Notes under the pieces: model-generated
The model's database searches: none
Told to the model about the DNA's origin: nothing
Seen by the model: the letters and a program-made list of their open reading frames with translations, nothing else
DNA from: Sedimentibacter acidaminivorans
GTDB taxonomy: Bacteria; Bacillota; Clostridia; Tissierellales; Sedimentibacteraceae
Length of the DNA: 64,000 nucleotides
Assembly: GCF_017873955.1 (NCBI RefSeq)
Contig: NZ_JAGGKS010000008.1
Span: 62,001-126,000 of the forward strand
Reading direction: 5' to 3'
Shown here: in pieces, positions 18,855 to 26,798 of the stretch
How the letters are laid out: the number at the start of each line of letters is the position of its first letter
How positions within the stretch are numbered: position 1 is the first letter of the stretch
Made by a program: the position numbers and the translations under genes

Positions 18855-21116
18855 TTATTCACCCTGTAAATTTTCTTTTAAATATGGTTTCGTTATAGAT
18901 TTTTGTGATTTAAGCATATCTGTTGGAGTTCCAGCAAATAGTATATTACCTCCAGACATTCCACCACCTACACCGAGCTCAATGATATAATCGGCATCCT
19001 TCATTACATCAAGGCTATGTTCTACAAGAAACAAGCTATTTCCCTCATCTACTAGTTGATTAAATAATGTTAAAAGTTTTTTTACATCATGTAAATGCAG
19101 TCCGTCTGTTGGTTCATCTATTATAAATATTGCTCCTTTTTTATTTAAATAGCTTGCTAATTTAACTCTTTGAAGTTCCCCACCTGATAATGTAGTCATA
19201 GATTGATTGAGATGAATGTATGAAAGACCAACCCTTTCTAATGATTGAAGCTTTTTCACAAATTTTTCATCAATAAAAAATTCTATCACTTCTTCTACAG
19301 AAAAATTCATTACTTCTGCAATATTTTTACCCTTATATTTATATTTCAATACTTCCTTTGAAAATCTATTTCCATTGCATAATTCACAAACAGTTTCAAT
19401 TGAATCCATAAAGGACATTTCTGAAACTATAATACCTTTTCCTCCACACGCAGGGCAAGCTCCTTTTGAATTAAAACTAAACAATGTACGTTTTACATTA
19501 TTTTCTTTTGCAAATAAATCTCTTATACAATCTAAAATATCTAAATAAGTTGCTGGTGTCGACCTTAAATTAATGCCGATATCTTTTTGAGCAATAGAAA
19601 TAATGTCTTCATTTGATTCTTTTTGAAAAACTTCCATCAAAGAGCTTTTTCCTGAACCCGCAACTCCTGATATAACTGTTAAAACACCAAGAGGGAGTTT
19701 TACTGAGATGTTTTTTAAATTATGTAAACAAGCATTATCTATACTAAACCAAGATTTTGGTTGTCTTATATTCATTTTAAGAGGTTCTTTATTACGCAGT
19801 AATCTACCAGTTAGGTTATTTGAATTGATAAGTTCACTGTAACTTCCTGTAAATATTATCTCTCCCCCGTGTTCGCCAGATTTTGGACCCATATCAATTA
19901 CGAAGTCCGCCATTTTTATGATTTCTTTGTGATGTTCTACAATTAAAATTGTATTGCCGTGATTCCTTAATTTAATTAATGAATTTTTTAAAAGTTCTAT
20001 ATCCTTTGGGTGAAGTCCTACACTTGGTTCATCTAGCACATAAACCATATCAGTTAAAGCTGAATTTATGTATTTTGCAATTTTTATTCTTTGTGCTTCA
20101 CCACCAGATAGTGTTGAGGTACTTCTGCTTAGAGAAAGATATCCTATGCCAATTTCAACTAACGCACTTAATCTTTTTATAATTTCTACTTTTAAATCTT
20201 CAGCTAAATGGCTATTTATTGTTTTAATAAATTCTATAGCATCAGGTATAGACATATCATTAACATCTGCTATGTTTTTACCGTTTATTTTACAACTTCT
20301 TATCTTTTTATTTAATCTTGAGCCATGACATTCAGGGCATAATGTTATTTTAACCATCTTGTCTAATATTTTTTTATGATGTTTACCTTCTTTTGTATTT
20401 ATTATACTTCTGTACATCCTTGGGTAAATACCTTCATATTTTGCTGTCTTAGGCCAATTTTGAGGGGGATTTTTGATTTTTATTTGTGGTGAATATAAAA
20501 ACAGGTCAAGTTCTTCTTTTGAATAATCCTTTATTTTTTTATCAAGATCAAATAAACCACTGTATGCATATCTCTTCCATCTCCAAGCACCTGTTGTAAA
20601 AGCCGGAAAGCTTATAACTCCTTCTTCGTTTAATGATTTATTAAAATCTACAAGCTTATTTATATCAAGATCTGTTACTTCTCCTAATCCATCACAACGG
20701 TGACATTTTCCTGATGGGTGATTAAAAGAAAAGATGTCCGAATATCCAACAAATGGTTCTCCTACTCTTGAAAACAAAAGTCTTAACAATGAATTAATAT
20801 CTGTATAAGTTCCAACTGTGGAACGTGAATTAGATGTTGGCTTTTTTTGATCTATAACAATTGTAACAGGAAGATTTTCAATTTTTTCAACATCAGGTCT
20901 GCCATACTTAGGTAGGTATTGTTGAACAAAACTTGGAAATGTTTCGTTTAATTCTCTCCTGGATTCAGCTGCTATTGTATCAATACATAAAGATGATTTC
21001 CCCGAACCTGATATACCTGTGAAAACTGTTATTTTCTTTTTTGGAATATTTACTGAAACATTCTTCAAATTATTTTCTTTTGCGTTTATTATATTTATTG
21101 TATTTGTTTCGGTCAT
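18855..21116 (-). CDS. UvrA2-type ABC ATPase
   Basis: This 753-residue UvrA paralogue has both ABC ATPase halves: Walker A GISGSGKSS near residue 34 and GVAGSGKSS in the second half, signature motifs [12 protein letters not shown] and TTLSGGELQRVK, and Walker B LDEPSVGLH and IDEPTDGLH. Zinc-binding clusters remain (CHRCDGLG, CPECHGSR, CPACGGKG...CELCNG). Compared with the true UvrA in this window (936 residues) it jumps directly from SRVGEP to FSFNHPSGKC, so the UvrB-binding domain and its first zinc module are absent. UvrA2 proteins are linked to DNA-damage or drug tolerance without acting as standard UvrA; the exact role is unknown. Confidence 0.85.
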   Translation of the reverse strand: MTETNTINIINAKENNLKNVSVNIPKKKITVFTGISGSGKSSLCIDTIAAESRRELNETFPSFVQQYLPKYGRPDVEKIENLPVTIVIDQKKPTSNSRSTVGTYTDINSLLRLLFSRVGEPFVGYSDIFSFNHPSGKCHRCDGLGEVTDLDINKLVDFNKSLNEEGVISFPAFTTGAWRWKRYAYSGLFDLDKKIKDYSKEELDLFLYSPQIKIKNPPQNWPKTAKYEGIYPRMYRSIINTKEGKHHKKILDKMVKITLCPECHGSRLNKKIRSCKINGKNIADVNDMSIPDAIEFIKTINSHLAEDLKVEIIKRLSALVEIGIGYLSLSRSTSTLSGGEAQRIKIAKYINSALTDMVYVLDEPSVGLHPKDIELLKNSLIKLRNHGNTILIVEHHKEIIKMADFVIDMGPKSGEHGGEIIFTGSYSELINSNNLTGRLLRNKEPLKMNIRQPKSWFSIDNACLHNLKNISVKLPLGVLTVISGVAGSGKSSLMEVFQKESNEDIISIAQKDIGINLRSTPATYLDILDCIRDLFAKENNVKRTLFSFNSKGACPACGGKGIIVSEMSFMDSIETVCELCNGNRFSKEVLKYKYKGKNIAEVMNFSVEEVIEFFIDEKFVKKLQSLERVGLSYIHLNQSMTTLSGGELQRVKLASYLNKKGAIFIIDEPTDGLHLHDVKKLLTLFNQLVDEGNSLFLVEHSLDVMKDADYIIELGVGGGMSGGNILFAGTPTDMLKSQKSITKPYLKENLQGE

Positions 21117-21216
21117 TTATTACTCCTTGGTGAAAATTATCTCAAATCATTTATAAATAATTATATAATTTACTTGTTCATTTTTCAAGTTTATAAAAAA
21201 TTATTATTTTTATCTA

Positions 21217-21257
21217 AAAACAACTTTATATATAACGTGATATATTGAAGTTGTTTT
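21217..21257 (-). terminator. Bidirectional terminator hairpin
   Basis: AAAACAACTT (21217-21226) pairs with AAGTTGTTTT (21248-21257), and the interior TATATA segments extend the stem. T runs exist on both strands. It ends the transcript of the YdcZ-type permease gene on the minus strand. Confidence 0.75.
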
Positions 21258-21286
21258 TTTATTTAGCCTTTAAATTTTAAAATTCT

Positions 21287-21718
21287 CTATTTATCCATTA
21301 TAAAGTATAGACCCATAACGACAAGAAATGCTCCAATAATCTTAGTTAATTCTAACTGTTGCTGTTTCAATATAAAAGTATCTATATAAAAACTACTTAA
21401 AATTTGAGAAGTAATAACAATAGTTAAAGTTATTGTTACTCCTAATTTCGGTATAGTTAAAGTCATAAGATATATAATCAATGCTCCAAATATTCCGCCA
21501 ATCAACCATTGAAATTCAACATTAGATACTTTACTATATTGACCTAAAGTACCATTCAAAATGTTTGCAATTAACATCACTAATAAACCTACAAACAAAC
21601 TATGTAAAGTTGCTATTTTAGGAGTTACAATTCTTCCTAATTGTGCATTAACAGTTGCTTCTACAGTAGTAAATATCCCCGTTAAAATAGCAAATACATA
21701 TGGCATTATTTCATTCAA
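21287..21718 (-). CDS. YdcZ-type (DMT superfamily) small permease
   Basis: This 143-residue protein is almost entirely membrane helices (about five) and matches the DUF606/YdcZ half-size members of the drug/metabolite transporter superfamily: a helix with EATVNAQLGRIVTP and a later PKLGVTITLTIVITSQILSSFYID. Such proteins act as dimers or pairs; the substrate is unknown. The start is a TTG behind a GGGGG element; an ATG four codons later is possible. It is a single-gene transcript closed by a strong hairpin. Confidence 0.75.
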   Translation of the reverse strand: MNEIMPYVFAILTGIFTTVEATVNAQLGRIVTPKIATLHSLFVGLLVMLIANILNGTLGQYSKVSNVEFQWLIGGIFGALIIYLMTLTIPKLGVTITLTIVITSQILSSFYIDTFILKQQQLELTKIIGAFLVVMGLYFIMDK

Positions 21719-21886
21719 TAATCCATACCCCCATCATACTTATATTTATATGATTATATTAAAATCATTATTAAAATATTACATTATTGGCAAATCAACA
21801 ATACATAGTATTAAGAAGTTTTTTAAGTTAGTACTGAACAAAGTTTAGATATATTATCAGTTAACCTATGAAATTATTGTCACTAA

Positions 21887-21919
21887 AGCAAACAAAAAGA
21901 ACCGTCCCTTTTGTTTGCT
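21887..21919. repeat. Palindromic element with GAACCGTCCC loop
   Basis: AGCAAACAAAA (21887-21897) and TTTTGTTTGCT (21909-21919) form an 11-bp perfect stem around AGAACCGTCCC, and the sequence is followed by TTTTGTTTG. GGGACGGTTC-containing palindromes of this style recur in clostridial genomes and are often REP-like, mobilised by Y1 transposases. It could also act as a terminator, but no gene ends just before it. Confidence 0.5.
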
Positions 21920-22019
21920 TTTTGTTTGTTCCAAATATAGGATTGATAATATATTTATTTATGTAAATAATATATAGTAGAGTTACTCAAATTATCTATT
22001 GAATTGAAGGTGATTAGTC

Positions 22020-22214
22020 ATTACAAATTTTAACAACAAGGATAACGACACCAAGTTATTCAACTGGGAAGAACAAGCAAAATTAGACAGCCAGCAAAGC
22101 TTAAGCGAGCAGATAAATCAAATTAATAACAACTATCAAAGTAAAAATGATAGCAACAGATTTAAAAGCAATAGCAACAATCGCGTAACTACAAAAATAA
22201 AAAATAATATTTAA
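22020..22214 (+). CDS. Possible small hydrophilic protein with an ATT start
   Basis: A 64-codon frame encodes a very hydrophilic, Asn/Gln/Ser-rich peptide (NFNNKDNDTKLFNWEEQAKL...) without Cys or hydrophobic runs. It has no ATG, GTG or TTG start. An in-frame TGA lies just upstream, and the best candidate is ATT at 22020, five or six bases after GAAGGTGATT, which matches the anti-Shine-Dalgarno tail unusually well. A long hairpin follows the stop. The composition recalls small acid-soluble or coat-associated spore proteins, but I cannot assign it. It may equally be a degraded gene that lost its start codon. Confidence 0.35.
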   Translation: MTNFNNKDNDTKLFNWEEQAKLDSQQSLSEQINQINNNYQSKNDSNRFKSNSNNRVTTKIKNNI

Positions 22215-22226
22215 TTAGCAATTAAA

Positions 22227-22263
22227 TTAGGAATAGTCACTTATATATATAGACTATTCCTAA
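22227..22263 (+). terminator. Hairpin after the ATT-start frame
   Basis: TTAGGAATAGTC (22227-22238) pairs perfectly with GACTATTCCTAA (22252-22263), giving a 12-bp stem and 13-base loop. There is no long T run, so termination strength is uncertain; it sits between convergent reading frames. Confidence 0.5.
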
Positions 22264-22317
22264 CTTAATTTAGACTTATTTGATGTTGCTACATAGCTCA
22301 ACTTGCCATATGCAATT

Positions 22318-23211
22318 CTACGAAATGATTGTACCATTACCCAGTGATTTTGCTTTTATCACACTTTTTTCTAATTTATTTAATAATTGTTCTAGGGGTT
22401 CTCCACTATATTCTAAAAGTGCTCCACTAACGCTGATTTTTGAATCAATTGATTTAATAAAATGTTTTTCTATATCCTTCTTCAATTTTTCTACCATTAT
22501 CTTTGCGATATCAATGTCAAGATTATTAAAAATAATTATAAACTCATCCTTGCCATATCTACCTGTTACATCTATTTTTCTAGCTATCGAACTAAACAAA
22601 AGTGAAGCTTTTTGTAAAACTTCATCTCCAGCTTTAATTCCATGAAGTTCATTTATTTTTTTGAAATTATCTATATCTAGTAATAGAAGGCAAAACTTAT
22701 CACCCTCTTCATTATAATTTTCTATACTATTGGCAATACTGTCTACAATAAACTGAAAATTATATAATTTTGTAAGCATATCTACATTAGCGCTTGACTT
22801 AATTTCATTTTCAAGGTGTCTTATTTGTCTATCTCTAACTAACAACTGCCTTTTAATTTCTTTTTTTTCTGTTAAGTCAGTGATTATAATATCAAAACAA
22901 TCATCTTCATATCCAAATATATTAAATCTTAGATATTTTTCAAATGGTACAAAATACTGTTCTATTATTTTACTATCATTAGTCATTGCTGTTTCTATAA
23001 ATATTTTAGGCCAATTAAATAATGTATCTGTCATTTTAGGAAAAATATCTGAAATATTTTTATTTATGATTTCATCATTTGATAAATTTGTTATGTATTC
23101 TGTATGTTTATTAGCATGAGTAATTTGTAAATCATTTTTATTAGAATCATCTTTTTTAATAATTTTGCATTTTATTGCTGCATCTGAAATATAATCGAAA
23201 AATTTTTCCAT
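22318..23211 (-). CDS. PAS-GGDEF protein with altered signature
   Basis: This 297-residue cytosolic protein has a PAS-like N-terminal part (residues about 1-120, DYISDAAIKCKI...) and a GGDEF domain (about 135-290). Substrate- and metal-binding landmarks of diguanylate cyclases are present (LLLDIDNFKKINELHGIKAGDEVL), but the signature reads YGKDEF instead of GGDEF, so c-di-GMP synthesis is uncertain. I chose ATG 23209-23211 because AGGTGA precedes it. It lies 31 bases after recX on the same strand and is probably co-transcribed with it. It may be a cyclase with reduced activity or a degenerate signal-sensing domain. Confidence 0.8.
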   Translation of the reverse strand: MEKFFDYISDAAIKCKIIKKDDSNKNDLQITHANKHTEYITNLSNDEIINKNISDIFPKMTDTLFNWPKIFIETAMTNDSKIIEQYFVPFEKYLRFNIFGYEDDCFDIIITDLTEKKEIKRQLLVRDRQIRHLENEIKSSANVDMLTKLYNFQFIVDSIANSIENYNEEGDKFCLLLLDIDNFKKINELHGIKAGDEVLQKASLLFSSIARKIDVTGRYGKDEFIIIFNNLDIDIAKIMVEKLKKDIEKHFIKSIDSKISVSGALLEYSGEPLEQLLNKLEKSVIKAKSLGNGTIIS

Positions 23212-23242
23212 GAAAGTCACCTGCCTTATGTTTTTTATATTA

Positions 23243-23887
23243 TTACTCACAACTGTAAAAATCAGTACTTAATAACTTACTAACTACTTTTCTGACTGTT
23301 TCATACTCAAATCCCCTACTAACTAAAAAGCTACTTAACTTTACATATTTTTTTGAACTCTCAATATTAATCATACTTTTTAATTTCTTTTCACCCAGAA
23401 CATACGCTCTGCTAATTTCATCATCCATAGAAATTAAACTCAGCTTTTCATCTATAATTTGTCTATCTATTCCCTTATTATATAATGCATCCTTAATTTT
23501 ACGCTTGCCATATTTAGATATGTTAATTTTATCATGTATAAATCTGTCACTATAGTCTTCATCATCGATATATTTATTAACCTTAAGTTTATCAATAATT
23601 ATATTAGCTATATCTATATCATAACCTTTTTGTATAATTTTTGTCCTTAACTCTTTTTCACTTTTAGGACTTCTTGATAAAACTGAAATTGCATAATTGT
23701 AAGCCTTAGCTTTATCCTCCTCTACTAATATTTCTGATATAAATTCATCATCCAGCTCCATGTTTTTAGATAATGAATATTTTATCATAATATATAAATC
23801 TATACCAAATTCAAATTTGTCATCTAAATATATATTAACTCTATCTTTATTATTTTTTTGATATTCGATTTTAGTAATTTTTTTCAT
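23243..23887 (-). CDS. recX: RecX-family regulator of RecA
   Basis: RecX binds RecA filaments and limits their activity. This 214-residue protein shows the repeated three-helix RecX units: AYNYAISVLSRSPKSEKELRTKI, then KYIDDEDYSDRFIHDKINISKYGKRKIKDALYNKGI, and a third unit near the C-terminus with YVKLSSFLVSRGFEYETV. The start is ATG 23885-23887 with AGGTGG upstream. Its usual neighbour recA is not in the window; here it precedes a GGDEF gene. It is longer than enterobacterial RecX, as expected for Firmicutes. Confidence 0.85.
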   Translation of the reverse strand: MKKITKIEYQKNNKDRVNIYLDDKFEFGIDLYIMIKYSLSKNMELDDEFISEILVEEDKAKAYNYAISVLSRSPKSEKELRTKIIQKGYDIDIANIIIDKLKVNKYIDDEDYSDRFIHDKINISKYGKRKIKDALYNKGIDRQIIDEKLSLISMDDEISRAYVLGEKKLKSMINIESSKKYVKLSSFLVSRGFEYETVRKVVSKLLSTDFYSCE

Positions 23888-23973
23888 TATTACCACCTAT
23901 TTCTTTTAAGCTTGTACATATATATTATCATAGACCTCGAATTTTATCAACTTTTGTATTATCTAAATTATTA

Positions 23974-24000
23974 CAAAAAAACAACCCCATATTGAGGTTG
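23974..24000 (-). terminator. Rho-independent terminator of the secDF transcript
   Basis: On the minus strand CAACCTC and GGGGTTG form a seven-pair stem around AATAT, followed by seven T residues, ten bases after the secF stop codon. Confidence 0.85.
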
Positions 24001-24009
24001 CCTTGATTT

Positions 24010-24924
24010 TTATGCTGTTCTTAAAAGTTTTTTCTTTTGCCACATAACCCATAATGGTCCCGCTAAGCAGTTTGTAGAATAACAACCACTTAATAAACCA
24101 ATCATCATTGGTAAAGCAAAAGTTTTAATTGATTCAATGTTATACATATATGCAAAAACATATACTATTAAAACACTTACTACGGTTGTTATACTTGTAT
24201 TAATAGTACGTCTCAAAGACTGATTTAAGCTTGAATTCACTAATTCTTCAACTGGCTTTTTATTAAACATAGGTTTATTTTCTCTTATACGGTCATATAC
24301 AACTATAGTATCATTGATAGAATATCCTATGATTGTTAAGGTAACCGCAATAAAGGAATCATTAATTGGAATCTTGAAGAATGTAAATGTAAAAAATACT
24401 ACAAGTACATCATGCACCAATGCTATAAGAGCTATAACTCCAGCAGATAATCCTGATATTCTTTTAAATCTAACCCAAACATATAAAATTATAAATATGG
24501 ATGCTAGAGCAATTGCAATCATACCATTTTGCAAGAATCGCCTTCCAATAAATGGTTGAACTACATTCGACTCTGAAAACTCTAAATTAGCATCTGGATA
24601 CTCTGATTTTAACACTCCATCTAATTTGTCTTGCTCACCAGCTTCTAACCCGCTGTTTCCAGATAAATTAAGTACTAATTTCTTGCTTTTAGTTGCCAAA
24701 TCTTCAGTTATTTGTACTTCAGTATTTCTATTTAACGCTTTAGTAGCCGTATCTGCTACTTGAGCAATATCTAAATCTCCTGTAAACGAATATTTAATAA
24801 TTGCTCCACCTTTAAATTGTATTGATAAATTAATACCATTTACAAATATTGATACTAAACCTACTATCATAATTGCAATTGAAATTGCAAAGAATATTTT
24901 TCTCTTTTCATAAAATTTAATCAT
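24010..24924 (-). CDS. secF: Protein translocase subunit SecF
   Basis: SecF partners SecD in the membrane and uses ion gradient energy to complete protein export through SecYEG. This 304-residue protein has the family layout: one N-terminal helix, an external loop starting GINLSIQFKGGAIIKYSF, and five C-terminal helices with the conserved TLIGYSINDTIVVYDRIREN segment. Its ATG overlaps the secD stop codon by one base, so translation is coupled. It is the last gene of the transcript and is followed by a terminator. Confidence 0.95.
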   Translation of the reverse strand: MIKFYEKRKIFFAISIAIMIVGLVSIFVNGINLSIQFKGGAIIKYSFTGDLDIAQVADTATKALNRNTEVQITEDLATKSKKLVLNLSGNSGLEAGEQDKLDGVLKSEYPDANLEFSESNVVQPFIGRRFLQNGMIAIALASIFIILYVWVRFKRISGLSAGVIALIALVHDVLVVFFTFTFFKIPINDSFIAVTLTIIGYSINDTIVVYDRIRENKPMFNKKPVEELVNSSLNQSLRRTINTSITTVVSVLIVYVFAYMYNIESIKTFALPMMIGLLSGCYSTNCLAGPLWVMWQKKKLLRTA

Positions 24925-26189
24925 TATATAGCCTCCTTAAACTTTACACCATAAAGTGACTTATTTCTTAAAGGTTTGTTCATGCTTAAAGATTTAGTAA
25001 TAATTCTTGATATTGCAACTCCTGATACAAAATTAAGTATGCAACCTACCATTAATGTATAGGCAAATGACAACATAGAACCTGTTCCAAATATCATTAA
25101 TATAATAGCTACTATAATACTAGTTAGGTTACCATCAAATACTGCAGAAAATGCTTTATTATAACCAGAATCAATAGAACTACCTATAGATTTACCATCT
25201 TTTAATTCTTCCTTAATTCTTTCAGAAATAATAACATTAGCATCTACACCCATACCCATTGACAATATAATACCTGCTATACCAGGTAAAGTAAGTGTTA
25301 TTTGAGGAATTGATAAAGCTAACAACTGAACTGATACTTGAAGAACTAATGCAAAACAAGCAACTGCACCAAGTAATCTATAATAAAATAGCATAAATAT
25401 ACCTACAAAAGCAAATGCTACTAAGCACGCTTTAACCATAACGTCAAGTGCACCAATTCCCAGGGTTGGAGTAATTGTACTATGGTTTTTTGATACTAAC
25501 GAAAATGGAAGTGCACCTGAATTTATTTTTTCAGATAATGCTTTTGCTTCTTCAATGCTTCCCATGTTTGAAATTATTGCCTCTCCACCTGTAATTGCTT
25601 CATTTACTACTGGTGATGATATCATGGTTTCGTCCATAAATATAGAAATTCTTTGATTCACTAGCTTTGCTGTAGCGTCAGCAAACTGTTTTGTTCCTAC
25701 AGAATCAAATTTTAAAGTTACGACAGGTTTCCCTGTTTTATTGTCTATTTGAACTATGCTTTCTTTAACATCTTTTCCTTCAACCAAAATATTTCCATCT
25801 GGATCTCTAAATGTAAGTCTTGCTGTTTCTCCTAATTCTGCTATTGCTTTTTGTGGATTAAAATCAGTTTCACCAGATTTCCATGGGAATCTAATTAAAA
25901 TTTGTCCATTAGTTTTATCAATTGTTATTTCCCTATCAAGAATATTTTGAGAATCCAATCTAGTTTCCATTATTATTCTCGCAGATTCAAGTTCAGTTTC
26001 TGTTGGTATTCTATCTAAGTCTTTTGCTTCATAAGTAGCTTCAACTCCACCTTTAATATCAATACCAAATCTTATATCATTCATGCCATTAATTTGAATT
26101 ACTCCTGCATTTACTCCAAAATAGGCAACTAATGCAACACAAACAATTAAAAGCACTACAATGATATACATATGTTTGTTTGTTCTCAA
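24924..26189 (-). CDS. secD: Protein translocase subunit SecD
   Basis: SecD is the larger half of the SecDF export motor. The product (421 residues from TTG 26187-26189) has an N-terminal helix, a large external domain (FGIDIKGGVEATYEAKD near the start; TLKFDSVGTKQFADATAKL), and six C-terminal helices with GIAGIILSMGMGVDANVIISERIKEEL. I prefer the internal TTG over an upstream TTG because GGAGGAAGAT lies between them, at a good distance. It forms an operon with secF and probably with the upstream small membrane protein and oadG/oadB genes. Confidence 0.95.
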   Translation of the reverse strand: MRTNKHMYIIVVLLIVCVALVAYFGVNAGVIQINGMNDIRFGIDIKGGVEATYEAKDLDRIPTETELESARIIMETRLDSQNILDREITIDKTNGQILIRFPWKSGETDFNPQKAIAELGETARLTFRDPDGNILVEGKDVKESIVQIDNKTGKPVVTLKFDSVGTKQFADATAKLVNQRISIFMDETMISSPVVNEAITGGEAIISNMGSIEEAKALSEKINSGALPFSLVSKNHSTITPTLGIGALDVMVKACLVAFAFVGIFMLFYYRLLGAVACFALVLQVSVQLLALSIPQITLTLPGIAGIILSMGMGVDANVIISERIKEELKDGKSIGSSIDSGYNKAFSAVFDGNLTSIIVAIILMIFGTGSMLSFAYTLMVGCILNFVSGVAISRIITKSLSMNKPLRNKSLYGVKFKEAI

Positions 26190-26221
26190 TTTATCTTCCT
26201 CCAATTTTTGTATTATTTATA

Positions 26222-26626
26222 CTAATTATTAAGCTTAGCAAAATTATGCTTTTTACCATCCTTTTTATGAATGTATACAACTATATCTATGCAACTGTCA
26301 CATATATCATAATTTCCATTAATAACGGCTGAAAATTTCAGTTTATAAATATTGCTATAATTAACTATATTACTTGCAATATACTTTTCATTAGAATTAG
26401 AAATCATTCTACTAACTAATTTATATGATTGATACATGTTATATTGCCTATCGTTTATATCTTCAATTGCATTGATAATATCTTGAACTAAATAATATTT
26501 GATAAGATTATTTTCACTATGATTAGCTATGCTATTATTTAAATAAAAATATTCTATATTAAAAATGGATGCAAGTATAACAAAAACTAAAATAACAACT
26601 AGATACCTATTATTTTTTAAGTTCAT
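26222..26626 (-). CDS. Membrane-anchored protein between oadG and secD
   Basis: I do not recognise this 134-residue protein. It has one N-terminal membrane segment (YLVVILVFVILASIF) and an extracytoplasmic domain containing CDSC near the end. AAAAGGAG precedes the ATG. Its position, 29 bases after the OadG-like gene and 17 bases before secD, makes co-transcription likely. The two Cys close together could form a disulfide or bind metal. A secretion-related accessory role would be guesswork. Confidence 0.6.
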   Translation of the reverse strand: MNLKNNRYLVVILVFVILASIFNIEYFYLNNSIANHSENNLIKYYLVQDIINAIEDINDRQYNMYQSYKLVSRMISNSNEKYIASNIVNYSNIYKLKFSAVINGNYDICDSCIDIVVYIHKKDGKKHNFAKLNN

Positions 26627-26655
26627 ATTTTACTCACTCCTTTTCTTGTGCTATT

Positions 26656-26784
26656 TTATCTTTTTTCCTTTGTTAATCTCAACATCAAATTAACTATCAA
26701 ATATATAACTATAATTACAACAAATATGGATACCATTCCCATGCCCATTAGTTTTAAAGAATTAACTATATTCACATTATTCAT
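26656..26784 (-). CDS. OadG-like small decarboxylase subunit
   Basis: This 42-residue protein is a single membrane helix with a short basic tail (MVSIFVVIIVIYLIVNLMLRLTKEKR). The gamma subunit of sodium-pumping decarboxylases anchors the alpha subunit to beta and is a small one-helix protein of this kind, with a Met/Gly-rich start to the helix (LMGMGMV). It begins 14 bases after the oadB stop codon, with AAAGGAAT as ribosome site. Its length is short for the family, which often has a Pro/Ala-rich tail, so it may be a minimal version. Confidence comes mostly from its position next to oadB. Confidence 0.6.
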   Translation of the reverse strand: MNNVNIVNSLKLMGMGMVSIFVVIIVIYLIVNLMLRLTKEKR

Positions 26785-26798
26785 ATTAATATTCCTTT

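Noticed and set aside
22010-22033. GTG at 22010 as the start of the Asn-rich mini-gene
   Set aside because: That GTG is in another frame and runs into a stop after seven codons.
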